Assembly (NCBI RefSeq): GCF_900590885.1
Contig: NZ_UUON01000051.1
Location: 62,001 to 126,000 of the forward strand
DNA length: 64,000 bases
Source of the DNA: Pseudomonas viridiflava
Lineage (GTDB): Bacteria; Pseudomonadota; Gammaproteobacteria; Pseudomonadales; Pseudomonadaceae
Reading direction: 5' to 3'
The position numbers and the translations under genes were made by a program. The notes beneath the pieces were generated by a model. That model was given only the letters and a program-made list of their open reading frames with translations. It was not told the origin of the DNA and made no database searches. Positions 18,468 to 27,200 of this stretch are shown piece by piece. The number at the start of each line of letters is the position of its first letter. The stretch's first letter is position 1.

Positions 18468-19198
18468 CACCCTTGCCACCGTTCACCGGGCACGATGATC
18501 AGCGAAAAGTACGGCGAGGACGACGGGTCGACCTGATCCAGCGCGACGATTTTCTGGTTGGCCATGGTGGCGCGTTCCACATACAGCGCGCGCCCGGCCA
18601 GACCGAGTTCTTCCAGCACCTGGCGCACCTTGGGGAAGTTACGACCCAGCTTCATGATCACCGCCGCGTCGGCATCCGCCAGGCGGCGCTTGAGGTCGTC
18701 ATGGGGCAACACGCCCGAGAGCACCGACAGGCTCTGGTTGCGATACACCAGCGGCGCGCCCAGTACCGAGGCGCCGCCGAGCATCGAGCACACGCCAGGG
18801 ATGACCTGTGCTTCGTAGCGTTCGGCGAGGCGGTCGTGCAGGTACATGTAGGAGCCGTAGAAGAACGGATCACCTTCGCAGATCACCGCCACATCGCGGC
18901 CGGCGTCCAGGTGCGCGGCCACGTCGACGCTGGCAGCGTCGTAGAAATCGCTGATCACTTGCTCGTAGGACATCGGCGCCGGCAGCACCTCGGTGGTCAC
19001 CGGATACACCAGCGGCATCAGGGTTTGCTGGGGCACCAGATGGTCTTCGATGATGCCGAAGGCATTGCCCTTTTTACCCTTGGCCACGAAGTACGCCACC
19101 ACCGGCGACTCGCGCAGCAGGCGCAGGGCCTTGAGGGTGATCAGCTCCGGGTCGCCGGGGCCGACGCCCAGGCCGATCAAACGTCCGCGTGCCGGCAT
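18467..19198 (-). CDS. cobI: Precorrin-2 C20-methyltransferase
   Basis: Adds the C20 methyl group to precorrin-2 in cobalamin synthesis. 243 residues from ATG 19198 (MPARGRLIGLGVGPGDPELI), with the P-loop-like GVGPGDPELITLKA, CEGDPFFYGSYMYL and VIPGVCSML motifs of the uroporphyrin/precorrin methyltransferase fold. The start overlaps the cobH stop by one base (TAATG), and the end overlaps cobJ. Confidence 0.95.
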   Translation of the reverse strand: MPARGRLIGLGVGPGDPELITLKALRLLRESPVVAYFVAKGKKGNAFGIIEDHLVPQQTLMPLVYPVTTEVLPAPMSYEQVISDFYDAASVDVAAHLDAGRDVAVICEGDPFFYGSYMYLHDRLAERYEAQVIPGVCSMLGGASVLGAPLVYRNQSLSVLSGVLPHDDLKRRLADADAAVIMKLGRNFPKVRQVLEELGLAGRALYVERATMANQKIVALDQVDPSSSPYFSLIIVPGERWQG

Positions 19199-19824
19199 TA
19201 TTCGACCTCCGTGGCGAGGGCGTTGACCGCAGCGGCGGCCATGGCGCTGCCGCCCAGGCGACCCTGCATGATCACGAACGGCACGCCACGGCTGTCGGCC
19301 GCCAGCATCGCCTTGGATTCGGCTGCGCCGACAAACCCGACCGGGAAGCCGAGGATCAACGCCGGTTTCGGCGCGCCGGCGTCGAGCATTTCCAGCAAGT
19401 AGAACAACGCCGTCGGTGCGTTGCCGATCACCACTACGCTGCCTTCCAGGTGCGGGCGCCACAGTTCCAGGGCGGCAGCGGAGCGGGTATTGCCCAGTTC
19501 GCGCGCCAGCTCCGGCACGCTGTCGTCGCGCAGGGTGCAGATCACTGGGTTATTGGCCGGCAGGCGCGTGCGGGTCACGCCTTCGGAGACCATCCGCGCA
19601 TCACACAGAATCGGCGCGCCGGCGGCCAACGCATCGCGCCCGGCCTTGCCTGCGCCTTCGGAAAACTGCAGGCCGTCGATCGCATCGACCATGCCGCACG
19701 CATGAATCACCCGCACCGCGAGTTTTTCCAGATCAGCCGGGATGCGGTCCAATTTGGCTTCCGCGCGAATAATGGCGAAGGAGTTGCGATAGATCTCCTG
19801 ACCGTCGCGGATGTAATCAATCAT
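19198..19824 (-). CDS. cobH: Precorrin-8X methylmutase
   Basis: Moves the C11 methyl group to C12, giving hydrogenobyrinate. 208 residues from ATG 19824 (MIDYIRDGQEIYRNSF). The catalytic histidine is in RVIHACGMVDAI (His41). GNAPTALFYLLEM and GFPVGFVGAAESK are typical. The start lies 8 bp inside the end of cobG, so the genes are translationally coupled. Confidence 0.95.
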   Translation of the reverse strand: MIDYIRDGQEIYRNSFAIIRAEAKLDRIPADLEKLAVRVIHACGMVDAIDGLQFSEGAGKAGRDALAAGAPILCDARMVSEGVTRTRLPANNPVICTLRDDSVPELARELGNTRSAAALELWRPHLEGSVVVIGNAPTALFYLLEMLDAGAPKPALILGFPVGFVGAAESKAMLAADSRGVPFVIMQGRLGGSAMAAAAVNALATEVE

Positions 19825-21106
19825 CGGTGTTGCTCCGTGGGCGAGCGCGCAGCAAGGCGCCCGTCGCTTCAATAGAAAGAGTGCGTGCGTGCAGCCGGCC
19901 GAAACCGGGTTGGGCTGCGTCGCGAAAATAGACGTCGTAGTGGCCGGGGCTCACCGCCAGCAAGGTGACCGGCGCCACGTGGGCGGCGGCGCAGGAGCGT
20001 GGGCAGCCGGACAGGTGCACCTCAACGCCAGGGTTCAGCGCGGCGAGTTGCACGGCGTCGGCCTTGGTGTCCGCCAGCGCCTTGCCGCAGCCGCTGGAGC
20101 CGGTGCAGGCGGTCATGCGCGCCAGCGGCTGGTCGACTGAGCAGAGGAAGCCCAACTGCGCCAGGCGCTCGGCGACGGCGTGAGGCTTTTCGACGTTGGG
20201 CAGCAGCACGCCTTGCCAGGGCGTGAAGCGCAAGGTGCCGTCGCCATGGTCGCTGGCAAGTTGCGCGATGCCCTTGAGCATCGTCGAGTCCAGGCGGCCC
20301 AAGGGGGCGATGGCGGCGACGTAGAACTGATTCGTTTGCACTTGTGGATAAGTCCCCAGGTGCAGCAAAGCGCCACTGGCCGGGCGTTTGAAGCCATCGG
20401 CCGGCAGCAGCGGCAGGCTGAGGCGGCCCAATAACTTATCCACAGCCAGATGGCGCATGCGCGTTTGTTCGGCGGTCGCCAGGTCGAGAAACGCCTCCAG
20501 CACCGCCACCACCAGTGCATGGCCCTGCTCCAATGGCACGGCTGCCAACGGCGCATCCAGCCCCGGACAACCGGCCAGGCCGAACGCGAGCAGCGTCTCG
20601 CCATTGCGTAGAAACGCCGACAGCCACAGGTCGTGGTGATGTTCGAGCATTGCCAGGGCCTCGCCGCCATCCAGCTGCACGGCGAACTTGGCCGACAGCT
20701 CATGAAAGCGCGGATGGGTTTGCAGGGTGGCCAGGATCTGCGCGGCGAGTGGCCGGGTGTCGAACAGCATGTGCGGGTCGATGCCGGCGCTGGGGCTGAG
20801 CATCAGGTTGCGCACGTCATCACCGGCGGCGTTGCTCGGGCCCAGGTCGGCGGCCAGCAGCATGGCGATCAGCGCGTCCTGCTCGGCGCCGATCCCGCGA
20901 ATCTGCAGGTTGGCGCGGTTGGTCGCCTCGATCACCCCGCCCGCATAGGCCTGGGCCGCGTCAGCCACGGCATGCGCCTGCGCGCTGGTGATCGAACCGC
21001 CGGCCAGTTTGATCCGGCAAATGCCGCCGTCCAACGCCTGGACAATACGCAGCAACCCCGGACAGGCCGAGGGGCGCAAGGTATTTACAGTGGGCGTTGG
21101 GTTCAC
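19817..21106 (-). CDS. cobG: Precorrin-3B synthase
   Basis: Oxygen-dependent monooxygenase of the aerobic cobalamin pathway, related to sulfite/nitrite reductases. About 429 residues from GTG 21106 (NPTPTVNTLRPSACPG). Two ferredoxin-like half domains (GGICRIKLAGG, EATNRANLQIRG) are followed by the cluster ligands TACTGSSGCGKA and HLSGCPRSCAA. A start at 21163 would add 19 residues and crowd the divergent cobL promoter, so GTG is preferred though not certain. First gene of the minus-strand cob operon. No cobalamin riboswitch is recognisable in the 95-bp gap to cobL. Confidence 0.92.
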   Translation of the reverse strand: MNPTPTVNTLRPSACPGLLRIVQALDGGICRIKLAGGSITSAQAHAVADAAQAYAGGVIEATNRANLQIRGIGAEQDALIAMLLAADLGPSNAAGDDVRNLMLSPSAGIDPHMLFDTRPLAAQILATLQTHPRFHELSAKFAVQLDGGEALAMLEHHHDLWLSAFLRNGETLLAFGLAGCPGLDAPLAAVPLEQGHALVVAVLEAFLDLATAEQTRMRHLAVDKLLGRLSLPLLPADGFKRPASGALLHLGTYPQVQTNQFYVAAIAPLGRLDSTMLKGIAQLASDHGDGTLRFTPWQGVLLPNVEKPHAVAERLAQLGFLCSVDQPLARMTACTGSSGCGKALADTKADAVQLAALNPGVEVHLSGCPRSCAAAHVAPVTLLAVSPGHYDVYFRDAAQPGFGRLHARTLSIEATGALLRARPRSNTDD

Positions 21107-21201
21107 GGGGCTACCGGTTGATGGGTAAAGGCGCGGTATTATGCCTGCTTTGTCCGGCGGCATGAAAAGCCTGCCCGTCGGATGTCGTTCAAGGAATTCA
21201 T

Positions 21202-22407
21202 ATGTCGCCCTGGCTGACGGTTGTAGGCATCGGTGAAGACGGCTTCAAGGGGCTGGGCAGGAATGCCCGGCATGCCCTGTTGCGTGCCCAGCGGATTATA
21301 GGCGCTCAGCGCCAGCTGGACCTGCTGCCGGTGTGCATTCGTGGCGAGCGCCAGCTGTGGCCGAGCCCGTTTTCCCTGGAGCCGGTGTTGGCCAAGCGCG
21401 GCGAGCCGGTGTGTGTACTGGCCAGCGGCGATCCGATGTTTTATGGCGTGGGCGCCAGCCTGGCGCGGCAAGTGCCGGTGGAGGAGTTGCTGATTCTGCC
21501 GGCGCCGTCCTCGGTGTCGCTGGCAGCGGCGCGGTTGGGCTGGCCGTTGCAGGAGGTGGTGACCTTATCCGTAGTCGCCCGGCCGGTGGCGGCGATCAAT
21601 GCGCACCTGGCCAGTGGCGTGCGGTTGCTGGTGTTAAGCAATGATGGCAACAGCCCTGCGTTGATTGCTTCGCTGTTGGCGGAATCGGGTTTTGGGCCCA
21701 GCCAGTTGAGCGTATTTGAGCACCTGGGTGGCGCGGATGAGCGGCGTATCGACGGCGTGGCGGCAGATTGGCAACACGCCTCGGTCGCCGATTTGAACCT
21801 GGTCGCCATCGACTGCCTGGCGTCCATCGACACCCCACGCCTGTCACGTCTGGCAGGCCTGCCGGATTCAGCCTTCAAGCACGACGGCCAGCTGACCAAA
21901 CGCGATGTACGCGCCATGACCCTCGCGCGCCTGGCGCCGGTGCCCGGCGAACTGTTGTGGGACGTGGGCGCGGGCAGTGGCTCCATCGGCATCGAATGGA
22001 TGCGTGCGCACCCCAGCTGCCGCGCGTTGGCGATTGAGGCGGATGAAGGCCGCCAGGGCCTGATCGAACACAACCGCGACGCCCTTGGCGTGCCCGGCTT
22101 GCAACTGATTCGCGGCAAAGCCCCGGACGCATTGCGCGGCCTTCCGGCGCCGGATGCGATCTTTATCGGCGGCGGCGTCACCCGCGAGGGCGTGCTCGAC
22201 ACCTGCTGGCACCACCTGCGCCCCGGCGGCCGTTTGGTCGCCAATGCCGTGACCCTGCAAAGTGAAATGACCCTGATGAACTGGCGCGCGAAGCATGGCG
22301 GCGAACTGACGCGTATCCACGTGGCCCAGGCCCAGCCGTTGGGCGAGTTCGATACCTGGCGCCAGGCGCTGCCGATCACGTTGCTGGACGTGGTCAAGCC
22401 GCTATGA
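21202..22407 (+). CDS. cobL: Precorrin-6Y C5,15-methyltransferase (decarboxylating)
   Basis: Bifunctional enzyme that methylates C5 and C15 and decarboxylates the C12 acetate. 401 residues: an N-terminal CbiE-type methyltransferase (LTVVGIGEDGFKGLG, LASGDPMFYGVGASL) and a C-terminal CbiT-type Rossmann domain (LLWDVGAGSGSIGIEW, FIGGGVTREGVLD). Divergent from cobG. The stop overlaps cobK as ATGA. Confidence 0.95.
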   Translation: MSPWLTVVGIGEDGFKGLGRNARHALLRAQRIIGAQRQLDLLPVCIRGERQLWPSPFSLEPVLAKRGEPVCVLASGDPMFYGVGASLARQVPVEELLILPAPSSVSLAAARLGWPLQEVVTLSVVARPVAAINAHLASGVRLLVLSNDGNSPALIASLLAESGFGPSQLSVFEHLGGADERRIDGVAADWQHASVADLNLVAIDCLASIDTPRLSRLAGLPDSAFKHDGQLTKRDVRAMTLARLAPVPGELLWDVGAGSGSIGIEWMRAHPSCRALAIEADEGRQGLIEHNRDALGVPGLQLIRGKAPDALRGLPAPDAIFIGGGVTREGVLDTCWHHLRPGGRLVANAVTLQSEMTLMNWRAKHGGELTRIHVAQAQPLGEFDTWRQALPITLLDVVKPL

Positions 22408-23123
22408 AACGCATCCTGTTGCTGGGCGGTGTGACGGAAGCGCTGGCCATCGCGCGGACCTTGGGGCCGGAGCATATCTACAGTTTGGCGGGCGTAGGCC
22501 GTGTGCCAACCGACCTTACCTGCCAGGTACGGGTTGGTGGTTATGGCGGCGCTGAAGGGCTGGCGCAGTTTGTGCGCGCTGAGGGGATTGGCCTGATACT
22601 CGACGCGACCCACCCGTATGCGGCGCAGATCAGCCGCAATGCCGCTGAGGCTGCGCGTTTATGTGGCGTTCCTTGCTGGGCGTTGCGGCGTCCGGCGTGG
22701 GTGCCGCAGGCGGGGGATGATTGGCGTGAGGTCAGTGATTGGGCCTCGTTGATTGAGGCGTTGCAACCCTTCAAGCGCCCGTTGTTCACGTTGGGGCGTG
22801 AGCCGTTGCAGCACCTTGATGAAATTCCCGCCGATCAATTCTGGACGTTGCGTGCACTGGATATGTATCCGGGAAATGCGCGCTGTGAAGTCATCGGCGC
22901 GCGTGGGCCGTTTCTGATTGATGACGAGCGCGCGTTGTTTGAACGGCGTGGGATTGATGTGTTGATCAGCAAGAACAGCGGCAGTACGGCGACGGAGCCC
23001 AAGCTGGAAGTCGCGCGGGAGCGCCGGGTGCCGGTGCTGGTGTTGAAGCGCCCGGTGCTGCCAGCAGTGGACCGAGAATTCACCTGCGCTGCGGCGACCC
23101 TACAGGCCATCCAGACTCTTTGA
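22404..23123 (+). CDS. cobK: Precorrin-6A reductase
   Basis: NADPH-dependent reduction of precorrin-6A to 6B, the substrate of CobL. 239 residues, N-terminal RILLLGGVTEALAIAR, a central LILDATHPYAAQIS and the C-terminal VLISKNSGSTATEPKLE signature. Translationally coupled to cobL. A REPIN starts 14 bp after the stop. cobM, cobN and the cob(I)alamin steps are not in this window. Confidence 0.95.
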   Translation: MKRILLLGGVTEALAIARTLGPEHIYSLAGVGRVPTDLTCQVRVGGYGGAEGLAQFVRAEGIGLILDATHPYAAQISRNAAEAARLCGVPCWALRRPAWVPQAGDDWREVSDWASLIEALQPFKRPLFTLGREPLQHLDEIPADQFWTLRALDMYPGNARCEVIGARGPFLIDDERALFERRGIDVLISKNSGSTATEPKLEVARERRVPVLVLKRPVLPAVDREFTCAAATLQAIQTL

Positions 23124-23136
23124 ACAACACCGATCC

Positions 23137-23229
23137 AATGTGGGGGGGGCTTGCTCCCGATAGCGGTGTATCAGTCACAGATTTGTTGACTGACACACTG
23201 CCATCGAGGGCAAGCCCCCTCCCACCTTT
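23137..23229. repeat. REPIN
   Basis: Two inverted REP units between cobK and the antitoxin remnant. Both cores are imperfect: the left reads GTGGGGGGGGCTTGCTCCC, the right CGAGGGCAAGCCCCCTCCCACC, so this copy looks aged compared with the others. Confidence 0.8.
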
Positions 23230-23276
23230 GACCTGTGTTCTCAGTTGCCCGCGCCTATTGCCTGCCCGATACCCTC

Positions 23277-23522
23277 ATGCACCCGATCAGCCAGCAACTG
23301 CGAGAGACCTGCTTTGAAGACAATGCGGGTGATGGTCTTTTGATTCGCACCGCTCTCAACGATATTGCACGCGCCCAAGGCATGACCCAAATAGCCCGCG
23401 ACGCTGGCCTCGGACGCGAAAGTTTGTATAAAGCCCTCTCCAGCACTGGCAATCCCGAGTTCGCGACTATCATGAAAGTCATGAAAGCTCTGGGCCTCAA
23501 GCTTCATGCCTGGGCGGTCTGA
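23277..23522 (+). pseudogene. Truncated HigA-type (HI1420 family) antitoxin, no toxin partner
   Basis: 81 residues from ATG 23277. The C-terminal 60 match the putative addiction-module antidote family: IARAQGMTQIARDAGLGRES, LYKALSSTGNPEFATIMKV and MKALGLKLHAW, a helix-turn-helix that binds its own promoter. The first residues (MHPISQQLRETCFEDNAG) do not look like the normal family N-terminus with its FDxAxYL segment, and no RelE/HigB-type toxin lies upstream, where cobK and a REPIN abut it. This fits a remnant of a toxin-antitoxin pair. It could still be a working solitary regulator. Confidence 0.6.
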
Positions 23523-23569
23523 TACCACTGCGACACCAAACCACACCGGCCCTTTTTACTTATCCCCCC

Positions 23570-23596
23570 CGATCAGGCTAAATACCCACCTGATCG
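23570..23596. promoter_or_regulatory. Inverted repeat ahead of the copper cluster
   Basis: Perfect 8-bp arms CGATCAGG and CCTGATCG separated by 11 bp, ending 23 bp before the ATG of the first DUF2946 gene. Spacing and position suit an operator for a dimeric regulator; the regulator is not identified. There is no T-run, so it is not a terminator. Confidence 0.45.
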
Positions 23597-23619
23597 TTTA
23601 ACCCTACGGATCGTCCGCC

Positions 23620-24015
23620 ATGGCCCGTCAACGCTTTGCAATTGCCTGGATCGCCTGCCTAGCAGTGCTGTTCAATGCGTTTGCCATGCCGATGGCCAGT
23701 GCGATGCAGCAATCCCAGGACCCTGTGCAGCAATTGATATGGGGCGGTTTCTGCTCCTCCAATGGCGCAAGCCTCAAGGCGATTGCCCTGGGCAAGCTGG
23801 AAATTCCGGCGCCGCAGCAGGACGAACATTCCACCATGCAGCATTGCTGGTGTTGCTCGGGCTCGGCGCCGTTGGTGGCGTTGCCGGGGCATGTGCCGCA
23901 GTTGTATGTCACGCGGTTCGATGCATTCCAGAGCCTGCCGCCCCCTTCGCTGCAATCGCCGACACCGCGTCAGCAATGGCCGAGCCTCAACCCGCGCGCC
24001 TCTCCAACGGTCTGA
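23620..24015 (+). CDS. DUF2946 family secreted protein
   Basis: 131 residues with an N-terminal signal-like helix (IAWIACLAVLFNAFAMPMASA) and a cysteine cluster HCWCCSGSAP about halfway. DUF2946 proteins of unknown function usually sit with copper transport genes in proteobacteria, as here: a PCuAC chaperone follows after 46 bp. The Cys/His/Met-rich make-up suggests periplasmic copper binding; this is inference. Confidence 0.75.
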   Translation: MARQRFAIAWIACLAVLFNAFAMPMASAMQQSQDPVQQLIWGGFCSSNGASLKAIALGKLEIPAPQQDEHSTMQHCWCCSGSAPLVALPGHVPQLYVTRFDAFQSLPPPSLQSPTPRQQWPSLNPRASPTV

Positions 24016-24061
24016 TTTCTTCGCAAGTGAACTGCGTTTAGAACCGTTCTGGAGAACTGCC

Positions 24062-24544
24062 ATGCTCAAATCTTCCCTGCTTCTGGCGGCATTGCTGCTG
24101 CCGGTGTTCAGTGCCGCCAATGCCGACGACTACAAGGCCGGCGACCTGTTGGTCAGCAACCCCTGGTCCCAGGAATTGCCGCCGAACGCGCCCACCGTCG
24201 CGGCGTATTTCGTGATTCACAACACCGGCGAAACCCCGGACCGCCTGCTCAGCGTCGACACCCCGGTGGCAGACAAGGCCGAGTTGCATGAGCATGTGAT
24301 GCAGGGCGACTTGATGAAGATGCAGCAAGTGCCCAGCGTGGCCGTGCCCGCCAAGGGCGACCTGACCTTCGCACCCATGGCGTACCACGTGATGTTGCTC
24401 GGTCTCAAGGACCGCAGCCTGCTGGCCGATGGCAAACAGTTCCCGCTGACCCTCACCTTCGAAAAAGCCGGCAAGGTCGAAGTCGAAGTGTCGGTGCAGA
24501 AAGTGCCGCCAGTGCCCAGCCACGAGCATAAGCACGCCCAGTAG
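24062..24544 (+). CDS. Periplasmic copper chaperone, PCuAC family
   Basis: 160 residues from ATG 24062, signal peptide MLKSSLLLAALLLPVFSAANA, then a cupredoxin-like fold. The copper(I) site motif H-x10-M ... H-x-M is visible (HEHVMQGDLMKMQ and MAYHVML). The C-terminus is histidine-rich (HEHKHAQ). Family members pass copper to cytochrome oxidase or to outer-membrane uptake. It is flanked by two DUF2946 genes and followed by an OprC-type receptor, so it is probably part of copper import. Confidence 0.9.
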   Translation: MLKSSLLLAALLLPVFSAANADDYKAGDLLVSNPWSQELPPNAPTVAAYFVIHNTGETPDRLLSVDTPVADKAELHEHVMQGDLMKMQQVPSVAVPAKGDLTFAPMAYHVMLLGLKDRSLLADGKQFPLTLTFEKAGKVEVEVSVQKVPPVPSHEHKHAQ

Positions 24545-24555
24545 GCCAACACTCG

Positions 24556-24951
24556 ATGGGCGCCCCTCGCGCCAGGCACCGTCCACACCACCGCGTAATG
24601 CGCGGCAGCTGGATCAGCCTGTTCGCCATGCTGATGATCTTTATCGGTCCGCTGATTTCCCAAGCGATGCCGATGGATCATCACGCCGGTATGTCGATGC
24701 AAATGCCCATGGACATGTCGGGCGACCATCACGCACACACCCCCGCCCCTGACGAACACCACGCCCTCTGGTCCAAGTGCGGCTATTGCGACCTGCTCTA
24801 CAGTTGCCCCGCCCTGCCCGGCGGCGTTTCAACCTTCACCCTCAGCACCCCGCCGCCGGCCAACGCCCTCACCCCCGCCACGCGCCTGGGCCACGCCCGG
24901 CAGAGCATCTTCCCCGGCGCCCGCAGTCGCGCGCCGCCCATCATCGCGTAA
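24556..24951 (+). CDS. DUF2946 family protein, second copy
   Basis: 131 residues, 11 bp after the PCuAC gene. One N-terminal hydrophobic helix (WISLFAMLMIFIGPLI), then a very Met/His-rich segment (MDHHAGMSMQMPMDMSGDHH) and the family motif WSKCGYCDLLYSCPALPG. The metal-binding appearance is stronger than in the first copy. The basic stretch before the helix (RARHRPHHRV) may mean that translation really starts at the in-frame ATG 24598 (MRGSWISLF). Confidence 0.75.
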   Translation: MGAPRARHRPHHRVMRGSWISLFAMLMIFIGPLISQAMPMDHHAGMSMQMPMDMSGDHHAHTPAPDEHHALWSKCGYCDLLYSCPALPGGVSTFTLSTPPPANALTPATRLGHARQSIFPGARSRAPPIIA

Positions 24952-25043
24952 GCGCTTAATACCGTTACTTCACCCCGGCCGAGTTCAGACAGCCAGCCGC
25001 AGGCTGCTGGCCGTGTTGTTTACGATTGATTGATGGGATTTTT

Positions 25044-27077
25044 ATGTCCAGGTTTTCTGCTGACACCCGTTTGGGATGCACCCCCGTGCTCGCCGTTTTA
25101 TGCGGCGCGCTCCTGGCGCCACAGGCCCAGGCCGACGAACATGAACTGAGCCCCACGGTGATCACCGCCATCGCCCCCAGCTCACCGCTGACCGTGGTCA
25201 CCCACCCGAAAGACCCGCGCCAGCCGGTGCCGGCCAGCGATGGCGGCGACTACCTCAAGACCATCCCCGGCTTCGCCCTGGTGCGCAACGGCGGCACCAA
25301 CGGCGACCCGGTGTTGCGCGGCATGTTTGGCTCGCGCCTGAATATCCTCACCAACGGCAGCCAGATGCTCGGCGCCTGCCCGGGCCGGATGGACGCGCCC
25401 ACCGCGTACATCTCGCCGGAAACCTACGACAAACTCACCGTGATCAAAGGCCCGCAAACCGTACTCTGGGGCCCCGGAGCGTCGGCCGGCACGGTGCTGT
25501 TCGAGCGCGAGCCGGAGCACTTCGGCGCGCTCGGCACCCGCCTCAACGCCAGTGTGCTGGCCGGCTCCAACGGGCGTTTCGACAAGGTCATCGATGCCGC
25601 CGCCGGTGGCCCGCTGGGCTATGTGCGTGTGATCGGCAACCAGGCCCACGCCGACGACTACAAGGACGGCAACAACGACACCGTCGCCTCACGCTACGAC
25701 AAATGGAATGGCGACGTCGCCGTGGGCTTCACCCCCGACGCCGACACCCTGCTGGAACTCACCGCCGGCCGTGGCGATGGCGAAGCACGCTACGCCGGGC
25801 GCGGCATGGACGGCTCGCAGTTCCTGCGCGAAAGCCTGGGGCTGCGGTTCGAAAAGTCCAATATCGGCGAGGTGCTGGACAAGGTCGAAGCCCAGGTCTA
25901 CTACAACTACGCCGACCATGTGATGGACAACTACAGCCTGCGCACGCCGTCGGGCATCGGGATGATGGCCGGGCCGATGGCCGCCAACGTCGACCGCCGC
26001 ACCCTCGGCGCGCGCATCAAGGCCACCTGGCGCTGGGCCGATGTGCAACTGATCGGCGGCCTGGACGCACAGACCAACGAACACCGCGAACGCAGCAGCA
26101 TGGGCATCGACACTTACAAGGATTTGCCCAAGGTCAAGGACGCCAACTTCCACAACTACGGCGTGTTCGGCGAACTCACCTGGTACGCCGCCGACCGCGA
26201 CCGCCTGATCACCGGCGCGCGCCTGGACCGCGCCTCGGCCAAGGATTTTCGCGAAGCCAGCGCAACGGCAGGCGACACCCGCGCCGATACCCTGCCCTCG
26301 GGTTTTGTGCGCTACGAGCACGACCTGGCCGACAGCCCCACCACCCTCTACGCCGGGTTGGGGCACGCGGAGCGTTTCCCTGATTACTGGGAGCTGTTTT
26401 CCCCAGACACCGGCGCCGCCGGTGCGGTGAATGCCTTCGACGGCGTGAAACCGGAGAAGACCACCCAACTCGACTTCGGCGCGCAGTACAAAAGCGCCGA
26501 CCTCGAAGCCTGGGCCTCGGGTTATATCGGCCAGGTGCGCGACTACATCCTGTTCGACTACCGGCCGGGGATGATGGGCACCACCTCCCAGGCGCGCAAC
26601 GTAGACGCGCGCATCCTGGGTGGCGAACTCGGCGCGGCCTACAAACTGACGCGCAACTGGAAGGCCGACGCGACCCTGGCCTATGCCTGGGGCAAGAACA
26701 GCAGCGACGGCAAGGCACTGCCGCAGATGCCGCCGCTGGATGCGCGCCTGGGCCTCACCTACAGCGAAGACGACTGGAGCGCCGGCGCGCTGTGGCGCGT
26801 GGTCGCCGCGCAGAATCGCATCGACGCGAACAAGGGCAACGTGGTCGGCAAGGACTTCGACAAGAGCGGCGGCTTTGGCGTGTTCTCGCTGAATGCGGCG
26901 TATCGCCTCAATAAAAACTTCAAGGTCAGCACCGGCGTCGACAACCTGTTCGGCAAGGCCTACGCCGAGCACCTGAACCTGGCCGGCAACGCCGGATTCG
27001 GCTACCCGGCCAACGACCCGCAAGCCATCAAGGAGCCCGGTCGAACACTCTGGACCAAAGTTGACATGAGCTTTTAA
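25044..27077 (+). CDS. oprC: TonB-dependent copper receptor (OprC/NosA type)
   Basis: Outer-membrane 22-strand barrel with an N-terminal plug. 677 residues from ATG 25044 with the signal peptide ending near AQADEHE. The plug contains LGACPGRMDAPTAYI, which holds the CxxxM pair known to bind copper in P. aeruginosa OprC, and KGPQTVLWGPGASAG. The barrel closes with the aromatic end TLWTKVDMSF. It follows the DUF2946/PCuAC genes after 92 bp. NosA in P. stutzeri is the same family. A pair of REP units follows immediately. Confidence 0.92.
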   Translation: MSRFSADTRLGCTPVLAVLCGALLAPQAQADEHELSPTVITAIAPSSPLTVVTHPKDPRQPVPASDGGDYLKTIPGFALVRNGGTNGDPVLRGMFGSRLNILTNGSQMLGACPGRMDAPTAYISPETYDKLTVIKGPQTVLWGPGASAGTVLFEREPEHFGALGTRLNASVLAGSNGRFDKVIDAAAGGPLGYVRVIGNQAHADDYKDGNNDTVASRYDKWNGDVAVGFTPDADTLLELTAGRGDGEARYAGRGMDGSQFLRESLGLRFEKSNIGEVLDKVEAQVYYNYADHVMDNYSLRTPSGIGMMAGPMAANVDRRTLGARIKATWRWADVQLIGGLDAQTNEHRERSSMGIDTYKDLPKVKDANFHNYGVFGELTWYAADRDRLITGARLDRASAKDFREASATAGDTRADTLPSGFVRYEHDLADSPTTLYAGLGHAERFPDYWELFSPDTGAAGAVNAFDGVKPEKTTQLDFGAQYKSADLEAWASGYIGQVRDYILFDYRPGMMGTTSQARNVDARILGGELGAAYKLTRNWKADATLAYAWGKNSSDGKALPQMPPLDARLGLTYSEDDWSAGALWRVVAAQNRIDANKGNVVGKDFDKSGGFGVFSLNAAYRLNKNFKVSTGVDNLFGKAYAEHLNLAGNAGFGYPANDPQAIKEPGRTLWTKVDMSF

Positions 27078-27080
27078 AAG

Positions 27081-27157
27081 CATCGGGGGCAAGCCCCCTC
27101 CCACCTTTGAATGTATTCACAAATCAAATGTGGGAGGGGACTTGCCCCCGATGGCGG
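27081..27157. repeat. REP pair, outward orientation
   Basis: Two REP units at 27081-27109 and 27125-27157 arranged opposite to a REPIN: the CATCGGGGGC ends face outward and the ACATTTG-like ends face each other across about 15 bp. One starts 3 bp after the oprC stop. Confidence 0.8.
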
Positions 27158-27200
27158 CCTGACCAACACAAAAAATTCAAAGCCTTTGCGGAGCCCCCTG

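Noticed and set aside
21107..21201. Cobalamin riboswitch between the divergent cob operons
   Set aside because: The gap is only 95 bp and shows no B12-box-like segment or the long structured leader that a cobalamin riboswitch needs.
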